64,000 bases of DNA from Paenibacillus sp. FSL R7-0204 (GCF_038002225.1 NZ_JBBOCA010000001.1:6324001-6388000), one strand, 5' to 3'. Positions 1 through 8,664 are shown, numbered from the stretch's first letter. A program made the numbers and translations. Notes: generated from the sequence alone by a model not told the origin.

Positions 1-66
1 AAATGCTGCGTAGGTACTGCGCACAATTCAGACGAACCCGGATGCGGGCAGTTGCCGAGCGGCCCG

Positions 67-879
67 CTAAGGCAGATTGTGCTGGGCCAGTACCAGCACA
101 AGCAGGACCACCGTCTCCAGCAGCTCGCCCAGCGCGCCGTAGACGTCGCCGGTGAGCCCTCCGAGCCGGCTGTTGATGCGCCGCGCAGCGAGTCTGCCGC
201 AGGCCGCCGCAGCCAGAGGTGCCAGGATGGCCGCAGCTGCCAGCAGCGGCCAGGCCCCGCTGCCCGCGCCCAGCGCCAGAGGCGCAGCGGCTGCGGCCAG
301 TGTCAGCAGCGCGGCGCTAAGACCCGCGCGCCGCTCCTGCCGGGCAGGCAGCCCGCCGAAGGTGGCGGCCAGCCCTTCATTGCCGCGGGCCAGGGGATAG
401 CGGGCCATCGCCCGCACCATGTACCAGCGGCCCCAGACCGGCGGCAGCAGGAGCAGCGGCAGCAGACTGAAGCTGCCGCCTTCGAGCCATGCCGCCAGCA
501 GCGAGGCCTTCAGCAGCAGGAGCAGCACGCAGGCCAGCACGCCCATAGCGCCGACACGGCTGTCCTTCATGATCTCCAGCATCCGCTCCCTGGAGCGGTA
601 GCTGAGCAGCGCATCGGCGCTGTCCATCCAGCCGTCCAGGTGCAGCCCGCCGGTCAGTCCCACCCACAGGATGAGGGTGACGACAGCGGCAGGCCAGGCC
701 GGCAGCAGCCAGCCTGCTGCGGCGGCGCCCAGTGCGGTGCTAAGGCCGATGGTCGCACCGACGAGCGGGTAATAGACCACGCTCGCACGCAGCAGCTCCG
801 GCGAGAAGTCTTCCTTGGTGCGGACCGGAAACCGCGTCAGGAACTGAAACGCAGCCGCAGCATTTCCCCGCTCACTCAC
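67..879 (-). CDS. cobS: Adenosylcobinamide-GDP ribazoletransferase (cobalamin synthase)
   Basis: This 270-aa polytopic membrane protein joins adenosylcobinamide-GDP to alpha-ribazole (phosphate), the final assembly step of adenosylcobalamin. The N-terminal FQFLTRFPV segment and the acidic metal-binding motif GGLHLDGWMDSADALLS, followed by DSRVGAMGV, are diagnostic of CobS. Several long Ala/Leu-rich hydrophobic stretches fit an integral membrane enzyme, and the length is normal. The start is GTG at 879, whose GTGA overlaps the cobU stop, so the two are translationally coupled. It is the last visible gene of a cobT-cobU-cobS operon. GC is markedly higher than in most of the window. Identity is secure. 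Confidence 0.95.
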   Translation of the reverse strand: MSERGNAAAAFQFLTRFPVRTKEDFSPELLRASVVYYPLVGATIGLSTALGAAAAGWLLPAWPAAVVTLILWVGLTGGLHLDGWMDSADALLSYRSRERMLEIMKDSRVGAMGVLACVLLLLLKASLLAAWLEGGSFSLLPLLLLPPVWGRWYMVRAMARYPLARGNEGLAATFGGLPARQERRAGLSAALLTLAAAAAPLALGAGSGAWPLLAAAAILAPLAAAACGRLAARRINSRLGGLTGDVYGALGELLETVVLLVLVLAQHNLP

Positions 880-1433
880 AGGAGATACTCCCGGCTTCTC
901 AGCTCAACCGGGATTCCGGCAGTCACGAGAAAGACCTGCCCGCACCGGGAAGCCAGCCTGGCGTTCATTCTTCCGGCCAGATCACGGTACAGCCGCCCCA
1001 GCGCATATTCCGGCACAATGCCGCCACCCACTTCATTTGTAACCAGAATCAGCGTGCCCTCGAAGCCGGAGACGGCCTGCTCCAGTTCGGCAATTGCAGC
1101 CTCTACTAATTCCTGCCTGTCGCTCATCTCCTCCACAGCCAGTAGCTGATTCGACAGCCAGAGCGTCAGGCAGTCCACCAGCACAGTCTGGCCGCTGCCG
1201 GAGAGCTGCTCCAGCAGCGCTGCGAGCTTAAGCGGCTCCTCCAACGTCTCCCACTTGAATCCGTCCGCCTGCCGCTGTTGCCGGTGCAAGGCAATCCGCG
1301 CCTCCATCTCCGCATCAAAAGCCTGTCCGGTTGCCACATAGACCGCCTGCTGCGAGTCAGCCAGCTTGCGGGTCAGACGCTCGGCGAAGCCGCTTTTACC
1401 GCTGCGTGCCCCGCCCGTGACCAGAATGCTCAT
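876..1433 (-). CDS. cobU: Adenosylcobinamide kinase / adenosylcobinamide-phosphate guanylyltransferase
   Basis: This bifunctional 185-aa enzyme phosphorylates adenosylcobinamide and then transfers GMP to it, making the substrate of CobS. The P-loop GGARSGKS lies at residues 7-14. The family motif with the presumed guanylylated histidine is visible as RIALHRQQR, followed by VDCLTLWLSN and the VTNEVGGGIVP motif with a terminal GRLYRDLAGRMN helix. Length is normal for the family. The ATG at 1433 overlaps the cobT stop by four bases (ATGA), and its own stop overlaps the cobS start, so cobT-cobU-cobS is a tightly coupled operon. Confidence 0.96.
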   Translation of the reverse strand: MSILVTGGARSGKSGFAERLTRKLADSQQAVYVATGQAFDAEMEARIALHRQQRQADGFKWETLEEPLKLAALLEQLSGSGQTVLVDCLTLWLSNQLLAVEEMSDRQELVEAAIAELEQAVSGFEGTLILVTNEVGGGIVPEYALGRLYRDLAGRMNARLASRCGQVFLVTAGIPVELRSREYLL

Positions 1434-2491
1434 ACGCTCTCCGAGCCGGAGACGCCTGCACTCTCGAAGGTCGCCATCTCACGCATAATCCGGCAGACCG
1501 CTTCGATGAAATGCAGACACAGCGCCCCCCCGGTGCCTTCGCCCAGCCGCAGGCCCATATCAATCAGCGCTTCCAGACCGAGGCGGTCCAGCATCAGCTT
1601 ATGCCCCTGCTCACCAGAGACATGGGAAGCGATCATGTACGCTGTGGATTCCGGCGCCAGTGCCCGGGCGATCAGGGCTGCCGCCCCGGAGATGAAGCCG
1701 TCCAGAATGACCGGAATCCGCAGGGCCGCCGCTCCGAGAATCAGCCCGGCCAGCCCCGCAATCTCAAGCCCCCCTACCTTAGCGAGCACATCAACCGGAT
1801 CAGCGGGGTCGGGGTTATTTACCTGTAGGGCACGTTCGATTACCGAGATTTTGTGCTGGAGCCGCTCATCGTTAATGCCTGTCCCCCGTCCTGCCGCCGT
1901 CTCTGCCGGAATGCCTTCAAGTGCGCACAAGACCGCCGCACTGGCTGTCGTATTCCCGATGCCCATCTCCCCGGTAATAAAAATCTCCGTGCCGTTCTTC
2001 ACCGCCTCCTGCGCCACATGAACTCCCGCCAGAATCGCGCGCAGCGCATCCTCCCGGCTCATTGCCGGACCTGCTGCCATATTGTCTGTGCCCCGGCGGA
2101 CCTTGCGGTTAATCAGCTGCGGGTGGTCGATATCGCCGTTGATCCCGATGTCCACGAATTGTACCTCAGCACCGCCTTGACGGGCCAGCACATTCACAGC
2201 CGCCCCGCCGCTGAGAAAGTTATAGGCCATCTGCATGGTCACCTCCTGCGGAAAAGCACTGACGCCTTCAGAGCAGACCCCATGGTCTGCGGCCATAACC
2301 ACTACCGTTCGTTTGCTGTAGCAGGGCTGCTCTACTTTGGAGATTCCGGCCAACCGGACAGCCAGCGCCTCCAGCCGCCCGAGGCTTCCGGGCGGCTTGG
2401 TCAGACTGTTCAGGCGGAGCACCGCGCGCAGTGTAGCTTTTTCGTCAGGCGGAGCAATCCGTCCGGTTACGTCTTGAATGGCTGAGATCAT
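1430..2491 (-). CDS. cobT: Nicotinate-nucleotide--dimethylbenzimidazole phosphoribosyltransferase
   Basis: This 353-aa cytoplasmic enzyme activates the lower-ligand base (dimethylbenzimidazole or an analogue) with nicotinate mononucleotide to give alpha-ribazole phosphate. Family motifs seen are PPGSLGRLE near the N-terminus, ADHGVCSEGVSAFPQEVT, GEMGIGNTTASAAV in the middle, and GLRLGEGTGGAL near the C-terminus, which holds the expected catalytic glutamate. The ATG is preceded by an AGGAGG site nine bases upstream. It is the first gene of cobTUS. No cobalamin riboswitch signature is visible in the 240 bases upstream. Confidence 0.96.
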   Translation of the reverse strand: MISAIQDVTGRIAPPDEKATLRAVLRLNSLTKPPGSLGRLEALAVRLAGISKVEQPCYSKRTVVVMAADHGVCSEGVSAFPQEVTMQMAYNFLSGGAAVNVLARQGGAEVQFVDIGINGDIDHPQLINRKVRRGTDNMAAGPAMSREDALRAILAGVHVAQEAVKNGTEIFITGEMGIGNTTASAAVLCALEGIPAETAAGRGTGINDERLQHKISVIERALQVNNPDPADPVDVLAKVGGLEIAGLAGLILGAAALRIPVILDGFISGAAALIARALAPESTAYMIASHVSGEQGHKLMLDRLGLEALIDMGLRLGEGTGGALCLHFIEAVCRIMREMATFESAGVSGSESV

Positions 2492-2734
2492 TAATAATGC
2501 CTCCTATTAGATATAAATAGTGCGAAAGCGGACTCCCGCTGCAAGAATACATCTGTGTCTGCTGATCAGGTTACGTTGAAGTTGTTTAACAATCATTGAA
2601 GTTTAAATCCGCAAGTATTGCAGGCAACCCAAAAGCCCCCTGCTACGAAGAAGGGGGCTCCTGATCCGGCGGCGGGCCGGAATGCTGTTTCAATCTCCCT
2701 ATTTCTTCCTGTTAGGATTATAGGGGATATGAAA
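2492..2734 (-). other. Intergenic region upstream of cobT
   Basis: The 243 bases between the aminotransferase stop and the cobT start hold the minus-strand terminator of the upstream operon at 2631-2660 and, nearer cobT, an AT-rich stretch ending in AGGAGG. I could not find a convincing -35/-10 pair or a B12-box here. Confidence 0.5.
2631..2660 (-). terminator. Rho-independent terminator after the mocR-ddl-aminotransferase operon
   Basis: An AGCCCCCT / AGGGGGCT stem with a short loop is followed on the minus strand by TTTT. It lies about 75 bases downstream of the aminotransferase stop codon. Confidence 0.8.
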
Positions 2735-3967
2735 TCAACTTACAATTAGATTTTTAACTCTCATGAAGCCTTCCAGCCGCTCCAGCGCTTCGGTCAGCTT
2801 CGCCGTAGAAGCGGCGTAGGAGCAGCGGATGTAGCCTTCCCCTCCATCTCCGAACACATGACCCGGCACCACGGCAACCCCTGCCTCCTGCAGCAGGCGC
2901 ATGGCGAACTCTTCTGACCCGAGCCCGGTGCGGCTGATCGAAGCGAAAGCATAGAAGGCCCCCTGCGGCATATGGCAGGACAATCCGGCGGCCCGCAGGC
3001 CCTCTACGATCAGCGAGCGGCGTTCTTTGAAGCACGCCTTCATCCGCTCCATATCCGGGAGCGCACTGCGCAGCGCCTCGACCGCAGCAATCTGGCCCGG
3101 CAGAGGGGCGCACATGGCGGTGTATTGATGAATCTTGAGCATGGCCGAGAGCAGCTCACGGTTCCCGCAGGCATAGCCCACCCGCCAGCCCGTCATCGCA
3201 AAAGCCTTCGAGAACCCGCTGATCACCACCGTCCGCTCCTGCATCCCGGGCAGGGAAGCGATGCTTACATGCTTGCTGTCGTAGGTCAGCTCGGCATAGA
3301 TCTCATCGGAAATGACGATCAAGCCATGCTCCTTCACCACTTCAGCCACCGGCAGCCAGTCCTCGTAAGTCATAACCGCTCCCGTAGGATTGCTCGGAAA
3401 ATTCACCATCAGCAGCTTCGTACGCGGCGTTACCGCCTTACGCAGAGCTTCGGCAGTGAGCTTGAACCCTTCCTCCGCCGTTGTCTCCACCGGTGCCAGC
3501 GTCCCGCCGTTCAGGTAGGCGATAGGCGCGTAAGCAACATATCCCGGAGAAGGAATCAGAATCTCATCCCCGGGAGCCATGAAGGCCCGCAGCGCAAGAT
3601 CCACTGCTTCACTGCTGCCCACCGTGACCAAGATTTCATCCGCTGGATCGTAAGCCAGACCGAAGCCGGTCTGCATATAGCCCGCAATTTCCTCCCGCAG
3701 CTCCGGCAGTCCGCTGTTAGAGGTGTACCCGGTCTCCCCTCGATCCAGCGCACGGATGCAGGCTGCTCTTACCTGCTCGGGTGTAGCGAAGTCCGGCTCA
3801 CCTACTCCAAGTGAAATAATATCGTTGTTACCCGCAGCCAGATCAAAAAAAGCCCGGATGCCCGAAGGCGGAATCTCTTGTAACCGCGGATTAATTATAT
3901 GACTGTGCATAGGGCTGTTGACTTTATCTATAAGCAGAGCGATATTGTCCCTTCTCATCGTGCTCAT
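2735..3967 (-). CDS. PLP-dependent class I/II aminotransferase
   Basis: This 410-aa fold-type I aminotransferase resembles the PatA/AspB-like branch. Motifs seen are SLGVGEPDFATPE near residue 53, YTSNSGLPELREEI, the VNFPSNPTG substrate/PLP loop, VISDEIYAELTY, and the PLP lysine in ISGFSKAFAMTGWRVGY. The ATG at 3967 overlaps the ddl stop (ATGA) and has GGAGG nine bases upstream inside the ddl tail, which supports this start although a later ATG would also give a full domain. It is the last gene of mocR-ddl-aminotransferase. A role in lysine/cell-wall amino-acid or D-amino-acid metabolism is plausible from context, but the substrate cannot be read from sequence. Confidence 0.85.
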   Translation of the reverse strand: MSTMRRDNIALLIDKVNSPMHSHIINPRLQEIPPSGIRAFFDLAAGNNDIISLGVGEPDFATPEQVRAACIRALDRGETGYTSNSGLPELREEIAGYMQTGFGLAYDPADEILVTVGSSEAVDLALRAFMAPGDEILIPSPGYVAYAPIAYLNGGTLAPVETTAEEGFKLTAEALRKAVTPRTKLLMVNFPSNPTGAVMTYEDWLPVAEVVKEHGLIVISDEIYAELTYDSKHVSIASLPGMQERTVVISGFSKAFAMTGWRVGYACGNRELLSAMLKIHQYTAMCAPLPGQIAAVEALRSALPDMERMKACFKERRSLIVEGLRAAGLSCHMPQGAFYAFASISRTGLGSEEFAMRLLQEAGVAVVPGHVFGDGGEGYIRCSYAASTAKLTEALERLEGFMRVKNLIVS

Positions 3968-5049
3968 AGCCTGACACCTCCATATTCTACAGGCTGGGCT
4001 TGAGGCGCTTGAGGGGCATAATGGGTATGATTGACATAATCATGATCGGCTTGCTGCGCTTGCTTCACTTGCCCCTGCGGTTTAAGTCCTGCATCCACAT
4101 CCGTCCGCTCTCCCTCTCCACGTTCACCTTGCAGCTCCCCGCGCTCCCGCAGCGATCCGGTAATAATCTCATCCAGCAGGCTGCTGAAGTCCATCCCGAA
4201 TGCCTCTGCACTCTGGGGCAGCAGGCTGGTTGCGGTCATTCCGGGCAGTGTATTCACCTCCAGCACATAAGGGATGCCATCCTTCAGCAGCATATCCACC
4301 CTGGCATACACCGCACATTTGAGCGCCCGGTAGCAGGTTAACGCCGCCTTCCGCACCTGTTCCTGCAACGCATCCGGCAGCCGTATAATCCGCTCCTCCG
4401 CTCCGCCCTGCTCGTATTTGGCGGTATAATCGAACCAGTCTGCGCCCAGCGACTGAATCCCGATGACCGGCAGCATTTCTCCCCCTAGGATGGAGCAGGT
4501 AATCTCCTGTCCGGGGATGTAGTGTTCAATCAGCACCGCGCCTCCATCCGCACTGGCAAAAGCTTTTTCCACCGCCGCCCGCAGCTCCTCCTGCCCTCTT
4601 ACCTTGCTCATGCCGATGCTGGACCCGCCGGAATTCGGCTTCACCATCACCGGATACCTTAGCCGTGCCACGGCCTCCAGGTCATATTCCTCGATATGGT
4701 CCCAGCTCACCCAGTCAGGGGTAGCGACTCCGCGGCTGCGGATGATCGTCTTGGCCAGCCCTTTATCCATACATAAGCTGCTTGCGAGCACCCCGCTCCC
4801 GGAATACGGAATTCCGAGCGTCTCCAGGGCTCCCTGCACCGTACCATCTTCCCCGTAGGCCCCATGCAGGGCGAGCAGAGCGAAGTCCAGTCCCGCTGCC
4901 CCTTCCAACAACTCTTTACGCGAGGTAATGTGTACCGGGATTCCTGTGTATTTTGCCGGATCAAGCGCCTTCAGCATCTCCCTGCCGGTCTTCAGCGACA
5001 CCTCATATTCGGACGATACCCCGCCCATAATCACACCTACTCTTAGCAT
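3964..5049 (-). CDS. ddl: D-alanine--D-alanine ligase with long C-terminal tail
   Basis: This ATP-grasp enzyme condenses two D-alanines for peptidoglycan precursor synthesis. The N-terminal GGVSSEYEVSL motif, LALHGAYGEDGTVQGALE, the ATP-binding VMVKPNSGGSSIGMSKV, and the C-terminal EVNTLPGMTATSLLP are all present, and the catalytic fold ends near residue 300. The last 60 or so residues form a charged, Gln/Ala/Pro-rich extension (ERGELQGERGEGE, then HYAPQAPQAQP) not needed for the fold and apparently lengthened until it overlaps the next start. The ATG is preceded by GAGGTG, which overlaps the mocR stop, so translation is coupled to the regulator. Confidence 0.94.
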   Translation of the reverse strand: MLRVGVIMGGVSSEYEVSLKTGREMLKALDPAKYTGIPVHITSRKELLEGAAGLDFALLALHGAYGEDGTVQGALETLGIPYSGSGVLASSLCMDKGLAKTIIRSRGVATPDWVSWDHIEEYDLEAVARLRYPVMVKPNSGGSSIGMSKVRGQEELRAAVEKAFASADGGAVLIEHYIPGQEITCSILGGEMLPVIGIQSLGADWFDYTAKYEQGGAEERIIRLPDALQEQVRKAALTCYRALKCAVYARVDMLLKDGIPYVLEVNTLPGMTATSLLPQSAEAFGMDFSSLLDEIITGSLRERGELQGERGEGERTDVDAGLKPQGQVKQAQQADHDYVNHTHYAPQAPQAQPVEYGGVRL

Positions 5050-5058
5050 ATCCGCACC

Positions 5059-6519
5059 TCATTCTCCCATGATTTGCCGTGCTGTCTTCCCGATGATTGC
5101 AATCCCCCTCACGATATCCTCATCCGCCACCCTGGAGAAGCCCAGCCGCAGCGTGTTCTGCCCTGCACCGTCTGTGAAAAAAATATCTCCCGCCGTAAAA
5201 ATAACCCCCCGCGCGTGACAAGCCGCCAGCAATTCCCTTGTGTTGAAGCCTTCTGCGAACGTTACGAACAGATGCAGCCCCCCATCACCCGACAAGGAGG
5301 CATATGGTATATGCTCCTTACAGCAGGCCAGGGTCAGCTCGTATTTGCGTTTATACTCCAGCCGGGCTTTTTTGAGATATTTCTCCAGGTTGCCGCCCAG
5401 CAGATATTGATACAGAATGGACTGGTCAAGCGTCGAGGTATGAATGGTCCGCGCCCGCTTCACACTCTCCAGATAATAGATCAGTTCCTGATCCGCCAGC
5501 ACCCAGCCCACCCGCAGTCCGGGGAACAGGACTTTGGAAAAGCTGCCGAGATACACCACACCGTTCCCGCCGCCCGCCGCCGCAATTAACGGAGCCACAT
5601 GGGCGCCGGAATAGCGCAGTTCCTCATTGAACCCGTCCTCAATCACCGGCACATTGTAGTCCTGCATAAGTTTCATTAGCCCTTGTCTTTTCTCGGGGGA
5701 CATGACGATACCAGTGGGATTATGGTAGGAGGGGACCAGATAAGCACAGTCATATGGCCGCGCCTCCAGCGCCTGCTTCAGCTCCCCGAGGTGGATGCCG
5801 TCCCGCTCCATCGTGACCCCGTGAATTCCGAAGCCGTGCAGCTTCAGATTCTTGATCGCCGTATGATGCGTCGGATTCTCGCAGACCACTGCGCCATACC
5901 GCTTGCCGAGAGCCGACAGCACCAGGTCGAAGCCCTCCGTGAACCCGTTCGTAATCAGCATATCTTTGCCTCGCAGATCTACGCCTTTATGCTCCATATA
6001 TTGCTTGAGGTAGTCTATTAATGGCTTGTAGCCTTTGGCATATCCATAATTCAGCAGAACGTTGCCCTCTACAGACATACGCTCCAGGAACGCTCTGCGG
6101 ACATGATCCAGATCGAAGAGACGCTCATCCGGGGCGATGCTGGTAAAAGAAATCGTGCCCTTCTCCGCGCGTATCCCCCGCTTCATAATGTCCAGCTCCT
6201 CCGCGAGCAGCGCCTGGCTGCTGATCCGCTCTGTCCAGTCCAGCATCCATGGGGCGGCTTCCGCACCGTTCTGAGCTGCCGCGCCTTGTGCGACGTAGCT
6301 GCCCTGGCCTTGTACGGTGTAGGCGAAGCCGTCATCCTCCAGCCCTTCATAAGCTGAGATCACCGAGTTCCGGCTGACCTTCAGCAGGCTGCTGAGTTCG
6401 CGTGTCGAGGGGAGCTTTTGGCCGCCCTGCAGAGCGCTTTTGATGATGAGGTGCTTCATGTAATCCTTCACCTGGATCGATACCGGACGCCCGGCAATGA
6501 GCTTGAAATCCTTAAACAT
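5059..6519 (-). CDS. MocR/GabR-type regulator (winged helix plus aminotransferase-like domain), DdlR candidate
   Basis: This 486-aa regulator has a GntR-type winged helix at about residues 10-75 (GQKLPSTRELSSLLKVSRNSVISAYEGLEDDGF) fused to a class I aminotransferase-like domain. The PLP-binding lysine is in VVYLGSFSKVLFPGLRVGW. The start at 6519 has GGAGG about ten bases upstream and gives the normal family N-terminus; earlier in-frame starts add an unrelated leader. It lies nine bases upstream of ddl on the same strand. A MocR protein named DdlR is known to regulate ddl in Brevibacillus, so control of this operon by D-alanine/PLP is a reasonable inference, not something the sequence proves. 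Confidence 0.88.
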   Translation of the reverse strand: MFKDFKLIAGRPVSIQVKDYMKHLIIKSALQGGQKLPSTRELSSLLKVSRNSVISAYEGLEDDGFAYTVQGQGSYVAQGAAAQNGAEAAPWMLDWTERISSQALLAEELDIMKRGIRAEKGTISFTSIAPDERLFDLDHVRRAFLERMSVEGNVLLNYGYAKGYKPLIDYLKQYMEHKGVDLRGKDMLITNGFTEGFDLVLSALGKRYGAVVCENPTHHTAIKNLKLHGFGIHGVTMERDGIHLGELKQALEARPYDCAYLVPSYHNPTGIVMSPEKRQGLMKLMQDYNVPVIEDGFNEELRYSGAHVAPLIAAAGGGNGVVYLGSFSKVLFPGLRVGWVLADQELIYYLESVKRARTIHTSTLDQSILYQYLLGGNLEKYLKKARLEYKRKYELTLACCKEHIPYASLSGDGGLHLFVTFAEGFNTRELLAACHARGVIFTAGDIFFTDGAGQNTLRLGFSRVADEDIVRGIAIIGKTARQIMGE

Positions 6520-6562
6520 CCTGTGATCGCCTCCATAGCTATCATGGCACAGACTTTGCCGT

Positions 6563-6608
6563 AAAAAAAGAACCACCGCCCCGGGATTTTCTTCCGGGCG
6601 TGGTTCTG
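6563..6608 (-). terminator. Strong terminator-like hairpin in the 5' region of mocR-ddl
   Basis: AGAACCAC with GC-rich continuation pairs with its complement ending GTGGTTCT across a short T-rich loop, and is followed on the minus strand by seven T residues. It lies only about 45 bases upstream of the mocR start. It could end transcription coming from the IS element or act as an attenuator of the mocR-ddl operon. No competing antiterminator could be identified by eye. Confidence 0.7.
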
Positions 6609-6630
6609 TGGGGGATGAGGGGCGGGAATG

Positions 6631-6852
6631 TGGCACATGTGCTGCTTATACGCGTCACCCCGCCTGCTTGGATCGAAGATGCCTGATGTGAAGCTGCAAG
6701 CGCCCCCGGGACCAGACGTGCCAGATATAATACTGTGAGTTCCCGCATGGGACCGGAATGCTGATGTGCTGCTACGAGTACCCGTGTGGGACCTAAACGA
6801 CGGTGCGGCGGGACACGGACATGATGTGATTATACGAGTTGGCTCTAGACAC
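6631..6852. repeat. Degenerate tandem intergenic repeat, type A
   Basis: Four or five diverged units share GATGTG, then TGCTACGAGT-like, then CCCGTGTGGGACC-like blocks. Clear examples begin near 6684, 6717, 6762 and 6822. No open reading frame with a ribosome site spans the array. It is non-coding by appearance and abuts a different repeat type at 6871. Confidence 0.6.
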
Positions 6853-6870
6853 CATTCGGGCGCTCACAGG

Positions 6871-7001
6871 GTGTTCTATTGTATTTTGTACAGTCAGATT
6901 AGCGTATATTGGCCCTTTTTCGTGTTCTGCTGCATTATGTACATTAGAATTTTGGATTTCGCCCGTTATGGGGCCAGTTGCTGATTATCTGTTGCAGGAA
7001 A
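6871..7001. repeat. Degenerate tandem repeat, type B (left part, interrupted by IS)
   Basis: Units of about 50-60 bases start with GTGTTCTATTGTATTTTGTA at 6871 and GTGTTCTGCTGCATTATGTA at 6922. A third begins near 6981 and is broken by the IS element; it continues at 8665 with matching TACAGCAGAATGAATTTTGG. Each unit has a CTGCTGTA..TGTACA-like core followed by GAATTTTGG. Confidence 0.6.
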
Positions 7002-8659
7002 GAGACAATTTCATAATTCAGTTTACTGAAAAGCAAGACTGGGCCAAAGTCTAAGGTCATGTTTTTAAAAAATCAGGCGACTTGCTGGGAGTTTTTCACC
7101 TGCTGGTTCAACTTGTCTAACGCAAATTTACTCAAATTGTACGCTAATGTACTGAGCTGGAAATCAACACTTGCCCGGACACCGCGGTGACGCGTTCGTT
7201 TCATGCCGAAATACTCTTTGAGATAGGCAAACACACGCTCCACCGCCGTACGCTTGTTGTACAGCGTGGTAAAACTTTCGCTACCTCTTGCGGGATAGGT
7301 GTGTAAACGCAAATCCGTTTGTATGCGAATTTTAAACACTTTTTGGCAATCGGTACCGGAGAGCGCACAGCCTTTGCATTCGCTAGGCCGGGTGTACTTC
7401 AGGGTCTCATACTTGGCATCAAAACTGTCGTAACGGTACGCATGTCCTTGAGCGCACACCGGCGTGTACTCCAGATTCATTCCTGCAGGCGGGTCTTTGT
7501 GGTGAATCAGGGAAATCGCAGGATAGGCGCCGAGCGAATGAATCAACTGGTAGATCGCCGCGCAGTCGTAGCCTTTGTCGCCCAAGATATGCTTGACCTT
7601 TAGCCCCGGAAACTTCAGGAGCAGGCCTTTGAGAAGGACGACCGCCATCCGCTGGTCATTCGGATTGGCCGAACTAAAGAGGCCACTGAGGATATACTGG
7701 CTGTCCGTGTCGACCAGCAGATTCGCCTTGAACCCGTAATAGCTGGTCATTCGCCCCTTCGTATTTTTCTTGTCACAACGCGCAGCATGCCGGGGCAACG
7801 CGGTCAGCAGTTCATTGTACGTGTAAGGCAACATCGCTTCAATGGTTTTCTGGAACGGTCCGAGACTTTGTTCATAGGCTTCCATTTCCTCGCGCCGACG
7901 TTCCTTTTCGGCCTGGGATGGACGACCTGGCTTGCTGTACTTGGGTTTCTTCAGCGGCTCGTTCACCGCCTTCGGCTCAGGCTCGGGAGGTTCGAGCTGA
8001 AGTTGCTCGGCCACCGGAGCTTCGCCTTTCTTTTGCTCCCGACGAGCCGCACGACGCTTGGAAGCCGATTCGCTAAATTGGCAATCCCACGCCTCGACCA
8101 TGGAGGAATCCACAGCAAGATGGGTGCCGCTCACAAAACCTTCTTCTAGGGCAGATGTGACTAGGCGATCCTGAAGTTGTTCCAGCATTCCCGTTTGCTC
8201 CAGCGCATGAATCAAACGGGAATAGGAAGCCTGGCTTGGAATGTTGTCCGAGCCCGTAAACCGGCACTGGACTCGAAATTCGTGGCTATGATTCAGTCGC
8301 CGGACCAAGGCAGAAATAAACTCAATGTTCTCCATTTTGGCAATCAGCAGCGAGTAGATCATGGCAGGTACGTTTAATTGCTCAGGCCGTCCGCGATGGT
8401 TCTTTTTCCCCAGTGCGGACAGAACTGGAGCTAAATGTAAGTGTTCAAAGATTTGGCTGTATTTATCTTCTGGACCCATCTGGAGCAATTCCTCAAAGGA
8501 AAACAGTTCTTCTTGTCGAATAGAATAGATAGGGATTACCTCTTTTCTTCTCGGGTGTTGGTTTCGTCGCCTATCACTTCGAGAATGTGGGGAGGTACTC
8601 CTTTTTCTGTGCTCAAAAAAGCCAGGTATAGCAAGGGTTTTGAATTATGAAATTGTCTC
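7002..8659 (-). mobile_element. Complete IS1182-family insertion sequence (1658 bp)
   Basis: Perfect 19-bp terminal inverted repeats GAGACAATTTCATAATTCA occupy 7002-7020 and, inverted, 8641-8659. The element is flanked by the 5-bp direct repeat GGAAA at 6997-7001 and 8660-8664, a target-site duplication. It carries one intact transposase gene. The identical ends and intact gene suggest a fairly recent insertion, here into a non-coding repeat array. Confidence 0.92.
7073..8479 (-). CDS. IS1182-family transposase
   Basis: This 468-aa DDE transposase has an N-terminal DUF772-type domain (LNVPAMIYSLLIAKMENIEF) and a catalytic domain. Likely catalytic acidic residues lie in HLAVDSSMVEAWD, in HILGDKGYDCAAIY, and in NKRTAVERVFAYLKEYFGMKR. 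A lysine-rich linker with a KPKYSKPGRPSQAEKERR-like stretch separates the halves, and four cysteines (CKGCALSGTDC region) precede the final acidic motif. ATG at 8479 follows GAGGAATTG; a TTG three codons upstream is the alternative. The reading frame is complete, so the element may be active. Confidence 0.92.
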   Translation of the reverse strand: MGPEDKYSQIFEHLHLAPVLSALGKKNHRGRPEQLNVPAMIYSLLIAKMENIEFISALVRRLNHSHEFRVQCRFTGSDNIPSQASYSRLIHALEQTGMLEQLQDRLVTSALEEGFVSGTHLAVDSSMVEAWDCQFSESASKRRAARREQKKGEAPVAEQLQLEPPEPEPKAVNEPLKKPKYSKPGRPSQAEKERRREEMEAYEQSLGPFQKTIEAMLPYTYNELLTALPRHAARCDKKNTKGRMTSYYGFKANLLVDTDSQYILSGLFSSANPNDQRMAVVLLKGLLLKFPGLKVKHILGDKGYDCAAIYQLIHSLGAYPAISLIHHKDPPAGMNLEYTPVCAQGHAYRYDSFDAKYETLKYTRPSECKGCALSGTDCQKVFKIRIQTDLRLHTYPARGSESFTTLYNKRTAVERVFAYLKEYFGMKRTRHRGVRASVDFQLSTLAYNLSKFALDKLNQQVKNSQQVA

Positions 8660-8664
8660 GGAAA

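Noticed and set aside
52..1149. A 365-codon frame opposite cobS/cobU
   Set aside because: Antisense to two well-supported cob genes; the product is low-complexity Gln/Arg/Ala-rich.
2492..2620. Possible cobalamin riboswitch upstream of cobT
   Set aside because: No B12-box or conserved core seen on the minus strand; the sequence only supplies a ribosome site and AT-rich DNA.
6542..6748. Small frame in the mocR leader as a regulatory peptide
   Set aside because: No good ribosome site, and it overlaps both the terminator hairpin and repeat type A, so it is probably non-coding.
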